From the NCBI RefSeq assembly GCF_019510245.1, contig NZ_JAEKKT010000133.1:62001-126000 (forward strand): a stretch of 64,000 nucleotides of DNA, read 5' to 3'. Below the pieces are notes generated by a model, which was given only the letters and a program-made list of their open reading frames with translations, was not told the origin of the DNA and did not search any database. The DNA comes from Streptomyces sp. GTDB taxonomy: Bacteria; Actinomycetota; Actinomycetes; Streptomycetales; Streptomycetaceae. Shown here in pieces: positions 36,918 to 45,374 of the stretch (positions are counted from its first letter, which is position 1; every line of letters begins with the position of its first letter). Both the position numbers and the translations under genes were made by a program.

Positions 36918-36932
36918 CGCCGTGTCAGCGGA

Positions 36933-38702
36933 TCACGACAGCGGCGGGTAGGCGTTCTGCATGAGCTGCTGGAACTGGGCGGAGAACCAGTGCCCGGCCA
37001 GCGGCGCGTTCGGCAGGGCGCCGGTGGGGTTGTTGCCGTTGCGGGCGTTGCCGCCGTAGGTGGGGTCGCACATGCGGTCGAAGCCCTTGCCCTCGTCGTT
37101 GGAGACGGCGGAGCTGGAGCCGTCGGACTCGCCCGGAGGCTTGACCCAGACGTAGGCATCGATGCCGGCGGCCGGGGCCGCGGTGGGACGTTCGCCGAGT
37201 CCCGCGCCGCTCTGGTTGCACCAGTTGCCGGCGTGGATGCGCCGGTCGATGCGGCTGCCGTTGACGAAGTCGTCGACGGAGGTCGTCGGTCCGGGACCGG
37301 TGGGCCGGGCGGGGCCGCCCCAGCCGTCGCGGGAGGTGTCGACCAGCATGCCGATGCCGGAGTTGAATCCGGCCGCGACCAGCTTGTCCCGCAGTGCGAG
37401 GGCGAAGGACTGTTCGTCCACGTACTGGTTCCAGTCGACCCACTTCGACTGACGCACCGTCTGCCCGTTGACGGTGTCGGTGACCTTGAAGTTCGGCTCC
37501 TTGACGGGGCTGTAGTTGGCGGTGTTGACGATGAATCCGGCCACGTCGTTCACGCTCGCACCGTTGGTCGTGGCGACCTTCGCGAACTCCTGGACGGCCG
37601 GGCCCAGGTTGCTGTCCCAGCCGAGCCAGCCGTGGTGGCCGGCGTCGATGTAGTTGTAGACGTTCGGGATGGCACCGAGCTTGTCCAGGGCGTAGGAGAC
37701 GCCCTTCTCGTAGTTGCCGTTGCTCTTCATGGTCACGCAGGCGTCGGTGGTGGAGGAGGTGCCGCCGGCGTTGGTGACCAGGTTGGGCAGCGAGTCGGGC
37801 TCGATCACGGTGGCGATCCGCAGGCCCGCGTACTTCGGGTCGGAGAGGATCGAGGCGATGGGGTCGATGTACTGGGACTTGTACTTGTCGAGGTCATTCG
37901 GTCCGAGTTCGCCGTTGGAGGCGAGCGCGGCACAGTCACGGCCGGGCAGGTCGTAGATGACCAGCTGTACGACCAGGTCACCGGAGCCCTTCTGCTTGAG
38001 CGCCTCGTCGAGGTGGGCGCGCAGACCCATGCCGCCGTTGACACCGTTGATCGCGGCGATCCGGTCGAGCCAGACAGCGGTGGGCTGGTTGGAGATGCGG
38101 CTGCCGCCCGGTTCGGCGGCGGCCTTGGCCGACCACTCGGGGTTCACGTACACCTTCGCTCCGGTGTAGGGGTTGTCGACGCGGTTGCCGGTGTCTCCAC
38201 CACCGCCCCCGGTGCCGCCACCGGTGTCGCCCCCGGTGCCGCCACCGGTGTCGCCCCCGGTACCTCCGCCGGTGCCGCCGCCGCTGTCCACGTTGCAGGT
38301 GACTCCGTCGAGCGTGAACGTGGCGGGCACACTGTTGGTCCCGCTGTAGGAGCCGTTGAAGCCGAAGCTGACCGAGCCGCCGTTCGCAAGGGTGCCGTTG
38401 TAGCTCTCGTTGACGGCGGTGACGTCGGCACCGCTCTGGACGACCTTGGCGTTCCAGTAGCTGGAGACCTTCTGGTTGCCGGCATACGACCACTTCACCG
38501 ACCATCCCGACTTGGCCGCACCGTTGTTGGTGACCGTCACGGCTGCGGTGAAACCGGTGTCCCACTGACTCTGGATCCTGTAGTCGACGGTGCAGGGGAT
38601 GGCCGAGGTGGCGGCGCCGGCCTGGCCGACGACGAGCGCCGTCCCCGACAGCCCGGCGACCAGCGCCAGGGCGACGAGAAGCGATGTCCTGGTGTGACTC
38701 AT
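36933..38702 (-). CDS. Secreted GH6 cellobiohydrolase with N-terminal CBM2
   Basis: The 589-aa protein has a signal peptide (MSHTRTSLLVALALVAGLSG ... GAAT), a family 2 cellulose-binding module at about residues 32-137 (paired Cys, three surface Trp), a Gly/Thr linker made of GGGTGGDT repeats (about 138-172) and a GH6 catalytic domain (about 178-589). GH6 catalytic-site segments are VIYDLPGRDCAALAS, IATVIEPDSLPNL and the C-terminal DAYVWVKPPGESDG. It releases cellobiose from the non-reducing ends of cellulose outside the cell. Upstream are two CebR-type boxes (39075 and 39218) shared with the divergent GH48 remnant. Confidence 0.95.
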   Translation of the reverse strand: MSHTRTSLLVALALVAGLSGTALVVGQAGAATSAIPCTVDYRIQSQWDTGFTAAVTVTNNGAAKSGWSVKWSYAGNQKVSSYWNAKVVQSGADVTAVNESYNGTLANGGSVSFGFNGSYSGTNSVPATFTLDGVTCNVDSGGGTGGGTGGDTGGGTGGDTGGGTGGGGGDTGNRVDNPYTGAKVYVNPEWSAKAAAEPGGSRISNQPTAVWLDRIAAINGVNGGMGLRAHLDEALKQKGSGDLVVQLVIYDLPGRDCAALASNGELGPNDLDKYKSQYIDPIASILSDPKYAGLRIATVIEPDSLPNLVTNAGGTSSTTDACVTMKSNGNYEKGVSYALDKLGAIPNVYNYIDAGHHGWLGWDSNLGPAVQEFAKVATTNGASVNDVAGFIVNTANYSPVKEPNFKVTDTVNGQTVRQSKWVDWNQYVDEQSFALALRDKLVAAGFNSGIGMLVDTSRDGWGGPARPTGPGPTTSVDDFVNGSRIDRRIHAGNWCNQSGAGLGERPTAAPAAGIDAYVWVKPPGESDGSSSAVSNDEGKGFDRMCDPTYGGNARNGNNPTGALPNAPLAGHWFSAQFQQLMQNAYPPLS

Positions 38703-38732
38703 GAGTGCGGGTTTCCTTCCTCCGGTGGGGAG

Positions 38733-38960
38733 TTACGGGGTGAGGGCGCGCAGATGGTCACGCGGCCCGACGCCGTACGCGGTGGGTGTGCCGTCGCAGG
38801 CGGAGAGCTGTGTTCTCGCCGACCTCGCCGGCGACCGGACGTGGTGCGCGGCGGCGAGATCGCCCGCAGGGTCGGCAGGCTCGTACGTCAGCCACTGGCT
38901 GGGATCGTCGGCGTAGGCGAGCCCGCCGGCCATGACGACGTCCACGGCCGGAACAGTCAT
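38733..38960 (-). pseudogene. GH5 endoglucanase, C-terminal remnant
   Basis: The leftward frame reads DVVMAGGLAYADDPSQWLTY, then EPADPAGDLAAAHHV and ends DGTPTAYGVGPRDHLRALTP at TAA 38733. This is the pattern of a GH5 cellulase end (GGLxYANDLSxWL, PADPAGxLAAxWH, DGTPxAYGxGxRDHL). About 40 residues, including the last loop with the substrate-binding Trp, are missing between the two parts, and everything before them is lost. Location inside the cellulase locus supports the assignment. Confidence 0.6.
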
Positions 38961-39074
38961 GACCCCGACAAGGGGACGACCGCTCCGGCGGCGGTTAAAA
39001 GTACTGAACGCGGGGGGTGTCGCATGAGCGACTCCTTGCAGCTCGGGCGCGCCGTTACGGACGCGTCGACTGAT

Positions 39075-39088
39075 TGGAACCGCTCCCA
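39075..39088. promoter_or_regulatory. CebR-type box, degenerate
   Basis: TGGAACCGCTCCCA differs from the CebR consensus TGGGAGCGCTCCCA in two positions. It lies 373 bp before the GH6 start, ahead of the GH5 remnant. Confidence 0.55.
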
Positions 39089-39217
39089 CTGGTGCGGACG
39101 AAGGTAGCGCCAGCCGGGCAGGTTTCAAAGGGGTCCCGCGAAATACTCCGGTTCGACATGCGGCTTCGAACTTTCAACTCCTCAACGTCTTGACCGCGCC
39201 CGCCCCCGTCTCCACGA

Positions 39218-39231
39218 TGGGAGCGCTCCCA
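39218..39231. promoter_or_regulatory. CebR-type box, perfect
   Basis: TGGGAGCGCTCCCA exactly matches the CebR operator known from Streptomyces cellulose/cellobiose genes. It stands 59 bp before the start of the GH48 remnant. Confidence 0.85.
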
Positions 39232-39289
39232 CTGGTTTCGAGTCTTGACCTCTCCCCCGCGAGCCGCGTGATCAAGGAGGAACCAGCAC

Positions 39290-40118
39290 ATGGATCCCGG
39301 ACGTAGACGCGCAGCCTTACGGCGAATGTGGACCGCCGTGGCGGCAGCGTTCGCCCTGCCCCTTTCCATGCTCGCCGCCGGCGCAACCACCGCACAGGCG
39401 GCGAGCGTTCAGTGCAGCGTCGTACTACGACGAACAGCCCGTGTACCACGACCCGCCGTCCAACCAGTGGTTCGGCTTCCAGGCGTGGTCGATGGAGCGG
39501 GTCGCCGAGCTCTACCAGCAGACGGGGAACACCTCCGCGAAGGCGATCCTCGACAAGTGGGTCACGTGGGCGCTGTCCAAGACCACGATCAACCCGGACG
39601 GCACCTACCTGATCCCGTCGACGCTGCAGTGGTCGGGCGAGCCCGACACCTGGAACGCCTCCAGCCCCGGCTCCAACAGCGGGCTCCACGTCACCGTCGC
39701 CGACTACACCAACGACGTCGGGGTGGCCGCCGCGTACGCCAAGACCCTGACGTACTACGCCGCCAGGTCCGGTGACGCCGCGGCCAAGTCGACGGCGAAG
39801 GCGCTGCTGGACGGCATGTGGAACAACTACCGGGACAGCCTGGGCATCGCCGTCCCGGAAACCCGTTCCGACTACGGCAGGTTCAACGACAGCGTGTACG
39901 TGCCGAGCACTTTCAGCGGCACGATGCCGAACGGCGACGCGATCAACTCGTCGTCGACATTCAGCTCGCTCAGGTCGTTCTACAAGAACGACCCGGCCTG
40001 GTCGAAGGTCGAGGCGTATCTCAAGGGCGGTGCCGCGCCTGTGTTCACGTATCACCGGTTCTGGGCCCAGGCGGACATCGCCCTGGCCATGGGCTCGTAC
40101 GCGGAACTCCTCGAATAG
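39290..40118 (+). pseudogene. GH48 exocellulase with large internal deletion
   Basis: AAGGAGG and the ATG at 39290 start a complete signal peptide (MDPGRRRAALRRMWTAVAAA, then FALPLSMLAAGATTAQA) and the first residues of a CBM2 (ASVQCSV). At about 39420 the DNA jumps to the C-terminal end of a GH48 catalytic domain in another frame: YYDEQPVYHDPPSNQWFGFQ, AWSMERVAELY and, last, HRFWAQADIALAMGSYAELL to the stop at 40118. Roughly 700 residues of the usual about 950 are missing, and the join is out of frame. The main cellulose-degrading processive enzyme of the locus is thus lost. Confidence 0.9.
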
Positions 40119-40142
40119 GCCCCCGCTGAAGTTCCGCGTGCG

Positions 40143-40209
40143 GCCCCCGTCACAGGGAGACGGGGGCACCCGGCCGGGCGGTCCCCTGCGCACAGGGGAC
40201 CGTCCGGCC
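40143..40209 (+). terminator. Double hairpin terminator
   Basis: GCCCCCGTC (40143-40151) pairs with GACGGGGGC (40159-40167). A second stem of 17 bp (40172-40188 with 40193-40209, one mismatch, loop CGCA) follows at once. Both lie directly behind the GH48 remnant stop. Confidence 0.75.
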
Positions 40210-40288
40210 CTCACGCCGGCCAGGAGCGTGGCCTGACGGTTCACCACTGACGATGCGCATCACGCGCGCCCACCCGCGCCGTCCTCGT

Positions 40289-40302
40289 CGGGAGCGCTCC
40301 CA
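40289..40302. promoter_or_regulatory. CebR-type box before LacI gene
   Basis: CGGGAGCGCTCCCA has one mismatch to the CebR operator and lies 150 bp before the LacI-family start at 40452, which points to autoregulation. Confidence 0.7.
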
Positions 40303-40451
40303 GATCTCACCGGCGGGCTTCGAAAGGAGGGAGGGGAACACTGCCCTGGCCGATGCGGCCGGGTCGCCCGCCGGTTCCCGTGCCCCTGGCAAAGTCGTGT
40401 GTTCGGCACCTCCGTCCCCGTAAGATCGGTGACCTGGTGGGGGAGGTGGTC

Positions 40452-41473
40452 ATGGGCAAACGGCGCCTGGGGACGCCGACGCTGGAGGAGGTGGCCGCCC
40501 GTGCCGGGGTGGGACGGGGCACGGTCTCCCGCGTCATCAACAACGCTGCGGGCGTGAAGGAGTCGACGCGCCGGACGGTACAGCGGGCCATCGAGGAACT
40601 GGGGTACGTGCCCAACCTCGCGGCCCGTTCGCTGGCAGGGCGGCGGGCCGACGCGGTCGCCCTGGTCATGACGGAACCGGACTGGCGCCAGTTCGCGGAG
40701 CCCTTCTTCTCCGAGACCGTCAGCTCGCTCGGGGACGCGTTGTCGGGCACCGGAATGCAGCTGATGCTGACCCTGGTCCGCTCGGACGCCGAGCGGCAGC
40801 GCTTCCTCGAGTACGCGCGCGGCGGTCGTGTCGACGGCGTTCTGCTGATGTCCGTGCACGCCGGCGATCCACTGCCGGACATGCTCGCCGAAGCCCGGTT
40901 GCCGACCGTTCTGCTCGGGCGCCGCTCTGGCGACGAGTACGTCAGCTACGTCGATGTGGACAACGTCGGCGGAGCCCGCAGCGCCGTCTTCCACCTGTTG
41001 GAACGAGGCCGCCGAACGATCGCCACGATCACCGGGCCGGCCGACATGTACGTGACCCAGTGCCGACTGCGCGGCTACCAGGAGGCGTTGGCCCTGGCGG
41101 GCCTGGAAGGGGAGCGGACCCTCGTCGCCGAGGGCGACTTCACGGCGGAGAGCGGACGCCGCGCCATGGCCGAACTCCTCCGACGGCATCCGGAGATCGA
41201 CGGACTCCTCACCGCGTCGGACACCACGGCCGCAGGAGCTCTGGAGACGCTGCACTCGGCGGGGCACCGTGTGCCCGAGGACATCGCCGTGATCGGTTTC
41301 GACGACTTCCCGCTGGCCCAGCGGACCACACCACGACTGACCACGGTGCGCCAGCCGATCGAGGCGATCGGACGGGCCATGGTCCGGCTGCTCCTGGAGG
41401 AGATGGAGGAGGGCCCGTGGCCTGGCGTCACGTCATCCTCCGCACCGAGCTGGTGGTGCGCGAATCCACCTGA
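40452..41473 (+). CDS. LacI-family regulator, CebR-like, with 3' frameshift
   Basis: ATG at 40452 follows GGGGGAGG. The N-terminal LacI helix-turn-helix (PTLEEVAARAGVGRGTVSRV, then INNAAGVKESTRR) and hinge are complete. The sugar-binding domain is typical up to RAMVRLLLEEMEEGP. There the frame goes on to 41534 without similarity, but one base further the expected end VAWRHVILRTELVVREST appears, stopping at 41473. One G seems missing near 41417. The change affects only the last about 20 residues and may or may not destroy function. Together with five CebR-type boxes, it should sense cello-oligosaccharides and repress the local cellulases. Confidence 0.85.
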
Positions 41474-41554
41474 CCGTCACCCGGCGGCATTCCGGTACGC
41501 CGCGGGCCTTGTCATGAACCTGAACCATCTCTAGTGTCCCTGCCGAACCGACGG

Positions 41555-41595
41555 ATTGGGAGCGCTCCCAATCGTTGCTTTCGGGAGCGCTCCCG
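41555..41595. promoter_or_regulatory. Tandem CebR-type boxes before GH12 gene
   Basis: ATTGGGAGCGCTCCCAAT (41555-41572) contains the perfect consensus. CGGGAGCGCTCCCG (41582-41595) follows. Both lie within 75 bp of the GH12 start. Confidence 0.85.
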
Positions 41596-41627
41596 CACAT
41601 CCCCCCATCCCGTTCCGGAGGATCTGC

Positions 41628-42758
41628 ATGCGACCTTCACGACACCACGCCCGCAGCGCGCGGGGCATGCTCGGCGCGCTGCTCACCTCGCTCCTCTCCC
41701 TCGCCGCGCTGCTGACCACCGCATCGGGGGCGCACGCCGACACCACGATCTGCGAACAGTTCGGATCGACCACCGTCCAGGGCCGCTACGTCGTCCAGAA
41801 CAACCGCTGGGGCACCAGCGCCACACAGTGCATCTCCGTCACCGGCTCCGGATTCAGGATCACCCAGGCGGACGGATCCGTCCCCACGAACGGCGCTCCG
41901 AAGTCGTACCCCTCCGTCTACAACGGCTGCCACTACACCAACTGCTCGCCCGGCACCGATCTCCCCGCTCAGCTCAGCTCCATCTCCAGCGCGCCCACGA
42001 GCACCTCGTACAGCTACGTGAACGACGCGGCCTACGACGCGGCCTACGACATCTGGCTCGACCCCACGCCCCGCACCGACGGCGTGAACCGAACCGAGAT
42101 CATGATCTGGTTCAACAGGGTCGGATCCGTCCAACCCGTGGGCTCGCCGGTCGGCACCGCCACGGTGGGCGGGCGCGAGTGGCAGGTGTGGTCCGGTAAC
42201 AACGGCTCGAACGATGTGCTGTCGTTCGTCGCACCGTCGGCGATCAGCAGCTGGAACTTCGACGTCATGGACTTCGCCCGGCAGGCTGTCTCCCGCGGAC
42301 TGGCCCAGAACAACTGGTACCTGACCAGTGTTCAGGCCGGTTTCGAACCCTGGCAGAACGGCACGGGTCTCGCCCTGACCTCGTTCTCCTCGACTGTCAA
42401 CAAGGGCTCCTCCGGTGACCCGGGCGGCCCGGGAGGTTCCGCGGCCTGCAAGGTGGCGTACAGCACGAACGTCTGGCAGGGGGGCTTCACCGCCGACGTC
42501 ACCGTCACCAACACCGGTTCCGCCACGGTCAATGGCTGGAAACTCGTGTTCACGCTGCCCTCCGGGCAGCAGATCACCAGCGCCTGGAACGCGAACGTGT
42601 CCCCGTCCTCGGGCGCTGTCACGGCGAGCAACGTCGGCCACAACGAGCAGATCACCGCCGGCGGCCAGGCGTCCTTCGGGTTCCAGGGCACCTACGGCGG
42701 CACCTTCGCCAAGCCCGCCGGCTTCAGCCTGAACGGCACCGCCTGCACCACCGCTTGA
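41628..42758 (+). CDS. celB: Secreted GH12 endoglucanase with C-terminal CBM2 (CelB-like)
   Basis: GGAGG stands 7 bases before ATG 41628. The 376-aa protein has a signal peptide (LLTSLLSLAALLTTASGAHA), a GH12 domain at about residues 38-258 with the two catalytic Glu in TEIMIWFN (nucleophile) and AGFEPWQNG (acid/base), a short Gly/Ser/Pro linker (SSGDPGGPGGS) and a CBM2 (about 275-376; Cys near each end). It hydrolyses internal beta-1,4 bonds of cellulose outside the cell. The architecture is that of Streptomyces lividans CelB. Expression should be induced by cellobiose through the two CebR-type boxes upstream. This is one of two intact cellulases here. Confidence 0.95.
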   Translation: MRPSRHHARSARGMLGALLTSLLSLAALLTTASGAHADTTICEQFGSTTVQGRYVVQNNRWGTSATQCISVTGSGFRITQADGSVPTNGAPKSYPSVYNGCHYTNCSPGTDLPAQLSSISSAPTSTSYSYVNDAAYDAAYDIWLDPTPRTDGVNRTEIMIWFNRVGSVQPVGSPVGTATVGGREWQVWSGNNGSNDVLSFVAPSAISSWNFDVMDFARQAVSRGLAQNNWYLTSVQAGFEPWQNGTGLALTSFSSTVNKGSSGDPGGPGGSAACKVAYSTNVWQGGFTADVTVTNTGSATVNGWKLVFTLPSGQQITSAWNANVSPSSGAVTASNVGHNEQITAGGQASFGFQGTYGGTFAKPAGFSLNGTACTTA

Positions 42759-42772
42759 CCTGCGCCCCCCCA

Positions 42773-42818
42773 CGCCGGGGCCGCCCGCTTTCTCCACGCG
42801 GACCCGCGGGCCCCGGCG
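42773..42818 (+). terminator. GC-rich stem-loop behind GH12 gene
   Basis: CGCCGGGGCC (42773-42782) pairs perfectly with GGCCCCGGCG (42809-42818), 15 bp after the stop. The 26-base loop is long, so confidence is moderate. Confidence 0.5.
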
Positions 42819-42825
42819 CCCGTTC

Positions 42826-42920
42826 AGATCGCCGCGCTCCAAGCGGGTGCAGGACTCGACGCTCACCCCGGCGAGCATCGCGACCTCGCCCCGGCGCAGG
42901 CCAGAAGGCGAGACGATCAG
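42826..42920 (-). pseudogene. MmyB-like XRE regulator, helix-turn-helix fragment
   Basis: The leftward frame reads LIVSPSGLRRGEVAMLAGVS, then VESCTRLERGDL. This is the recognition region of MmyB-type XRE regulators (GLRREEVALLAGVSxxYYxRLERG). Only about 32 residues remain, with changes at positions normally fixed (E to G, YY to SC). The two better-preserved relatives are at 45375 and 46715. Confidence 0.7.
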
Positions 42921-42983
42921 TGGGGCCCCTGTCAGTCCCCTCCACGCGAGAAGAGGAATCACCTACCCGGTCATTCATATACA

Positions 42984-43003
42984 GGGGACGGTTTCTTCCC
43001 CCC
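42984..43003. promoter_or_regulatory. GGGG-N10-CCCC motif (copy 1)
   Basis: GGGGACGGTTTCTTCCCCCC lies between the HTH fragment and the alpha/beta-hydrolase gene. Three similar copies occur at 45349, 46165 and 47614, always next to MmyB-like regulator genes or relics. Confidence 0.5.
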
Positions 43004-43091
43004 ATCGCGGGTGGACATCATCTCTGCGTCGGCGAATCATGGTGTGCGGACCGCCAATTGGCGGAACAGGGGCGAAAAGGGGAAAGGCGCC

Positions 43092-44003
43092 GTGGTCGAG
43101 TCCGTTTCATTCAGGAACAGAGAAGTAGAAATCGCGGGACACCTTCATCTGCCCGACGACTTCGACGAAAAAAAGAAGTACCCGGCCCTGGTCGGAATTC
43201 ACCCGGCCGGCGGCGTGAAGGAACAGACCATCGGCCAGTACGCGAAGCGGCTGGCCGCCCACGGATTCGTCACCGTGGTCTACGACTCCTCCTATCAGGG
43301 AGAAAGCGGCGGCGAACCGCGCCTTCTGGAAGACCCGACGACCAGGGTGGAGGACGCCCGCGTCGCGGCGGACTTCCTCACCACCCTCCCCTACGTCGAC
43401 ACCGAGCGGATGGGTGTCTTCGGCATCTGCGCCGGCGGCGGCTACGCGATCAGCGTGGCGCAGACCGAACGCCGCTTCAAGGCGGTGGCCACGGTCAGCG
43501 CCGCCCCGATGGGCGAAGGCTCCAGGGCCTTTCTCGGGCACCCCTCTTCGGTGTCCGAGCAGATCAAAACCCTGGAAATGGTCGCCCAGCAGCGCACCGC
43601 GGAGGCGAGGGGAGCAGCGCCGGCCTACGCCCCGTTCGTCCCGGAGACGCTGGAGGAGATCGACGACAACACGCCGGACCTCCTGCGCGAGGGGTACGAC
43701 TACTACCGGACTCCGCGTGGTCGGCATCCCCATTCCAAGGGCCGTTTCCTGCTGACCAGCCTGGACAAGATGTACGCCTTCTCGGCGTTCGACCAGATTC
43801 CGGAACTGCTGACCCAGCCGTTGCTTCTCATCGCGGGGAGCAAGGCGGACACGAAGGTGTTCAGCGACCAGGCGTACGAGCTTTCCAACGGCCCGAAGGA
43901 ACTGTTCGTGGTCGACGGCGCGACGCACATCGCCATGTACGACGTTCCCGAGTACATGGACCAGGCGATCACCAAGATGGTGAAGTTCTTCGCCGTCCTC
44001 TAG
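43092..44003 (+). CDS. Alpha/beta-hydrolase, dienelactone-hydrolase-like
   Basis: GTG at 43092 with GGGGAAAGG upstream gives 303 aa. The nucleophile elbow is GICAGG, with Cys in place of the usual Ser, as in dienelactone hydrolase relatives. HPAGG near residue 37 supplies the oxyanion hole, the acid is probably Asp in AGSKADTKVFSD, and the His is in DGATHIAMYD. No signal peptide. The substrate is unknown. It is followed by a SnoaL-like and a DJ-1-like gene in the same direction, and divergent to an MmyB-like relic. In actinomycetes such sets are often controlled by the MmyB-type regulator beside them. Confidence 0.88.
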   Translation: MVESVSFRNREVEIAGHLHLPDDFDEKKKYPALVGIHPAGGVKEQTIGQYAKRLAAHGFVTVVYDSSYQGESGGEPRLLEDPTTRVEDARVAADFLTTLPYVDTERMGVFGICAGGGYAISVAQTERRFKAVATVSAAPMGEGSRAFLGHPSSVSEQIKTLEMVAQQRTAEARGAAPAYAPFVPETLEEIDDNTPDLLREGYDYYRTPRGRHPHSKGRFLLTSLDKMYAFSAFDQIPELLTQPLLLIAGSKADTKVFSDQAYELSNGPKELFVVDGATHIAMYDVPEYMDQAITKMVKFFAVL

Positions 44004-44150
44004 GAGAAAGATCACGTGATCGCCGAGGCCGTGGCGCGTGGTGCCGCTGAAGCCGGTCCCGAGGCCCTCCACACGTCGGACGCCTTCGCCGCCTGATCAC
44101 AGATCCCTTTGGCCTTTTCCGCTTCACCCGCCCCGCGCAAGGAGTACCCC

Positions 44151-44540
44151 ATGTCCGATTCCCCGAGCCTCACCGTCATCCGCCGGGTCTACGAGTCCCG
44201 AATGGCACCCGAGGTCACCAAGGAGGTGATGGCTCCGGACTTCGTCTGGGACATCACCCCCGGCTTCCCGAACAGCGGTGTCTTCCACGGCTGGGACAGC
44301 GTGGCCACGGACTTCTTCGGCAAGATGACGGGCTACGAGTCCTTCGGCGCGGTGCCCGAGGAGTTCTTCGCGGACGAGGCGGGCCATGTCTTCGTCTACG
44401 GCCACTACCACGCCGAGACGAAGACCGGGAACACGGCCGACGTCCGGTTCCTGCACCTGTGGACCGTCCGGGACGGCCAGGCCGTACGGATGCGGCAGAT
44501 CGCCGACAGCCACGTCCTCCAGGAAGCCCTCAAGGGCTGA
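44151..44540 (+). CDS. SnoaL-like (NTF2-superfamily) protein
   Basis: The 129-aa protein shows the NTF2/SnoaL cone fold pattern: helix VIRRVYESRM, VMAPDFVWDI, GVFHGWDSVATDFFGKM, HVFVYGHYHAETKTG and FLHLWTVRDGQAVRM. The family includes polyketide cyclases, ester hydrolases and many uncharacterised small proteins. The family does not give the activity. AAGGAG precedes the ATG. It stands 147 bp after the alpha/beta-hydrolase and 24 bp before the DJ-1-like gene, so co-transcription is likely. Confidence 0.88.
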   Translation: MSDSPSLTVIRRVYESRMAPEVTKEVMAPDFVWDITPGFPNSGVFHGWDSVATDFFGKMTGYESFGAVPEEFFADEAGHVFVYGHYHAETKTGNTADVRFLHLWTVRDGQAVRMRQIADSHVLQEALKG

Positions 44541-44564
44541 CCCTCCCCTCATCAGGAGCTCTCC

Positions 44565-45263
44565 ATGGCGAAGATCCTCTTCGTGATCACCGCGTCCGAC
44601 CACTGGACGCTGGCCGACGGAACCCGCCAGCCGGCCGGATTCTGGGCCGAGGAGGCCATCGGCCCCTACCAGGTCTTCAAGGAGGCCGGATACGAGATCG
44701 CGGCGGCGACGCCCGGCGGTGTGCCGCCGACGGCGGACCCGCTCAGCCTCAGCGCGGAGTTCAACGGAGGCGAGGAAGGCGCCGAACGCATGCGTACCGC
44801 GCTGCGGGAGGCCACCGAGCTGGCGCGCCCGATGCGCATCGAGGACGTGCACATCGACGACTACGTGGCCGTCTTCTGTCCCGGCGGCTGGGGTCCGATG
44901 GAGGACCTGCCCGACAACGCCGCCTCCGGCAGGCTGCTCACCGACTGGCTCGCCTCCGGCAAGCCCGTGTCCCTGGTCTGCCACGGCCCCGCGGCCCTGC
45001 TGGCCACCATCGGCCCCGACGGCTCGTCCCCCTTCTCCGGCTACCGCCTGACCGGGCTGTCCAACGCCGAGGAGAAGCAGAACGGTCTCGCGGACCGCGC
45101 GAAGTGGCTGCTGCAGGACCGCCTCGTGGGCGACCTCAAGGCCGACTACCGCGAGGCCGACCCGTTCACCCCGCACGTCCAGGTCGACCGCACCCTCTAC
45201 ACCGGCCAGAACCCGTACTCGGCCGTCCCCCTCGCCGAGGAGCTGGTCAAGGCGCTGAGCTGA
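44565..45263 (+). CDS. DJ-1/PfpI-family protein
   Basis: The 232-aa protein has the nucleophile elbow VCHGPAALL with Cys139 and adjacent His140, the early acidic residue in FWAEE (residues 26-30) and CPGGWGPMED. This is the type 1 glutamine-amidotransferase-like fold as in Hsp31-like and related proteins, which act as glyoxalases, deglycases or chaperones of reactive aldehydes. Length is typical of the Hsp31-like group. Cytoplasmic. Last gene of a small operon-like series of three. Confidence 0.9.
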   Translation: MAKILFVITASDHWTLADGTRQPAGFWAEEAIGPYQVFKEAGYEIAAATPGGVPPTADPLSLSAEFNGGEEGAERMRTALREATELARPMRIEDVHIDDYVAVFCPGGWGPMEDLPDNAASGRLLTDWLASGKPVSLVCHGPAALLATIGPDGSSPFSGYRLTGLSNAEEKQNGLADRAKWLLQDRLVGDLKADYREADPFTPHVQVDRTLYTGQNPYSAVPLAEELVKALS

Positions 45264-45348
45264 GCATCCGGAGACACCCCCGCCGATGGCCCGGCGCGCA
45301 CGCGCGCCCCGGGCCACCAGCCATCGCCGCCCACTGTCCGATCAGGCA

Positions 45349-45368
45349 GGGGAAGGATCTGTCCCCCT
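45349..45368. promoter_or_regulatory. GGGG-N10-CCCC motif (copy 2)
   Basis: GGGGAAGGATCTGTCCCCCT lies at the exact place where the XRE gene to its right loses its N-terminus, suggesting that a deletion joined the operator directly to the coding part. Confidence 0.5.
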
Positions 45369-45374
45369 CACAAG

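Noticed and set aside
38150..38290. CRISPR-like or satellite repeat
   Set aside because: The repeated ggtgtcgcccccggtgccgcca unit encodes the Gly/Thr linker of the GH6 cellulase and is in frame.
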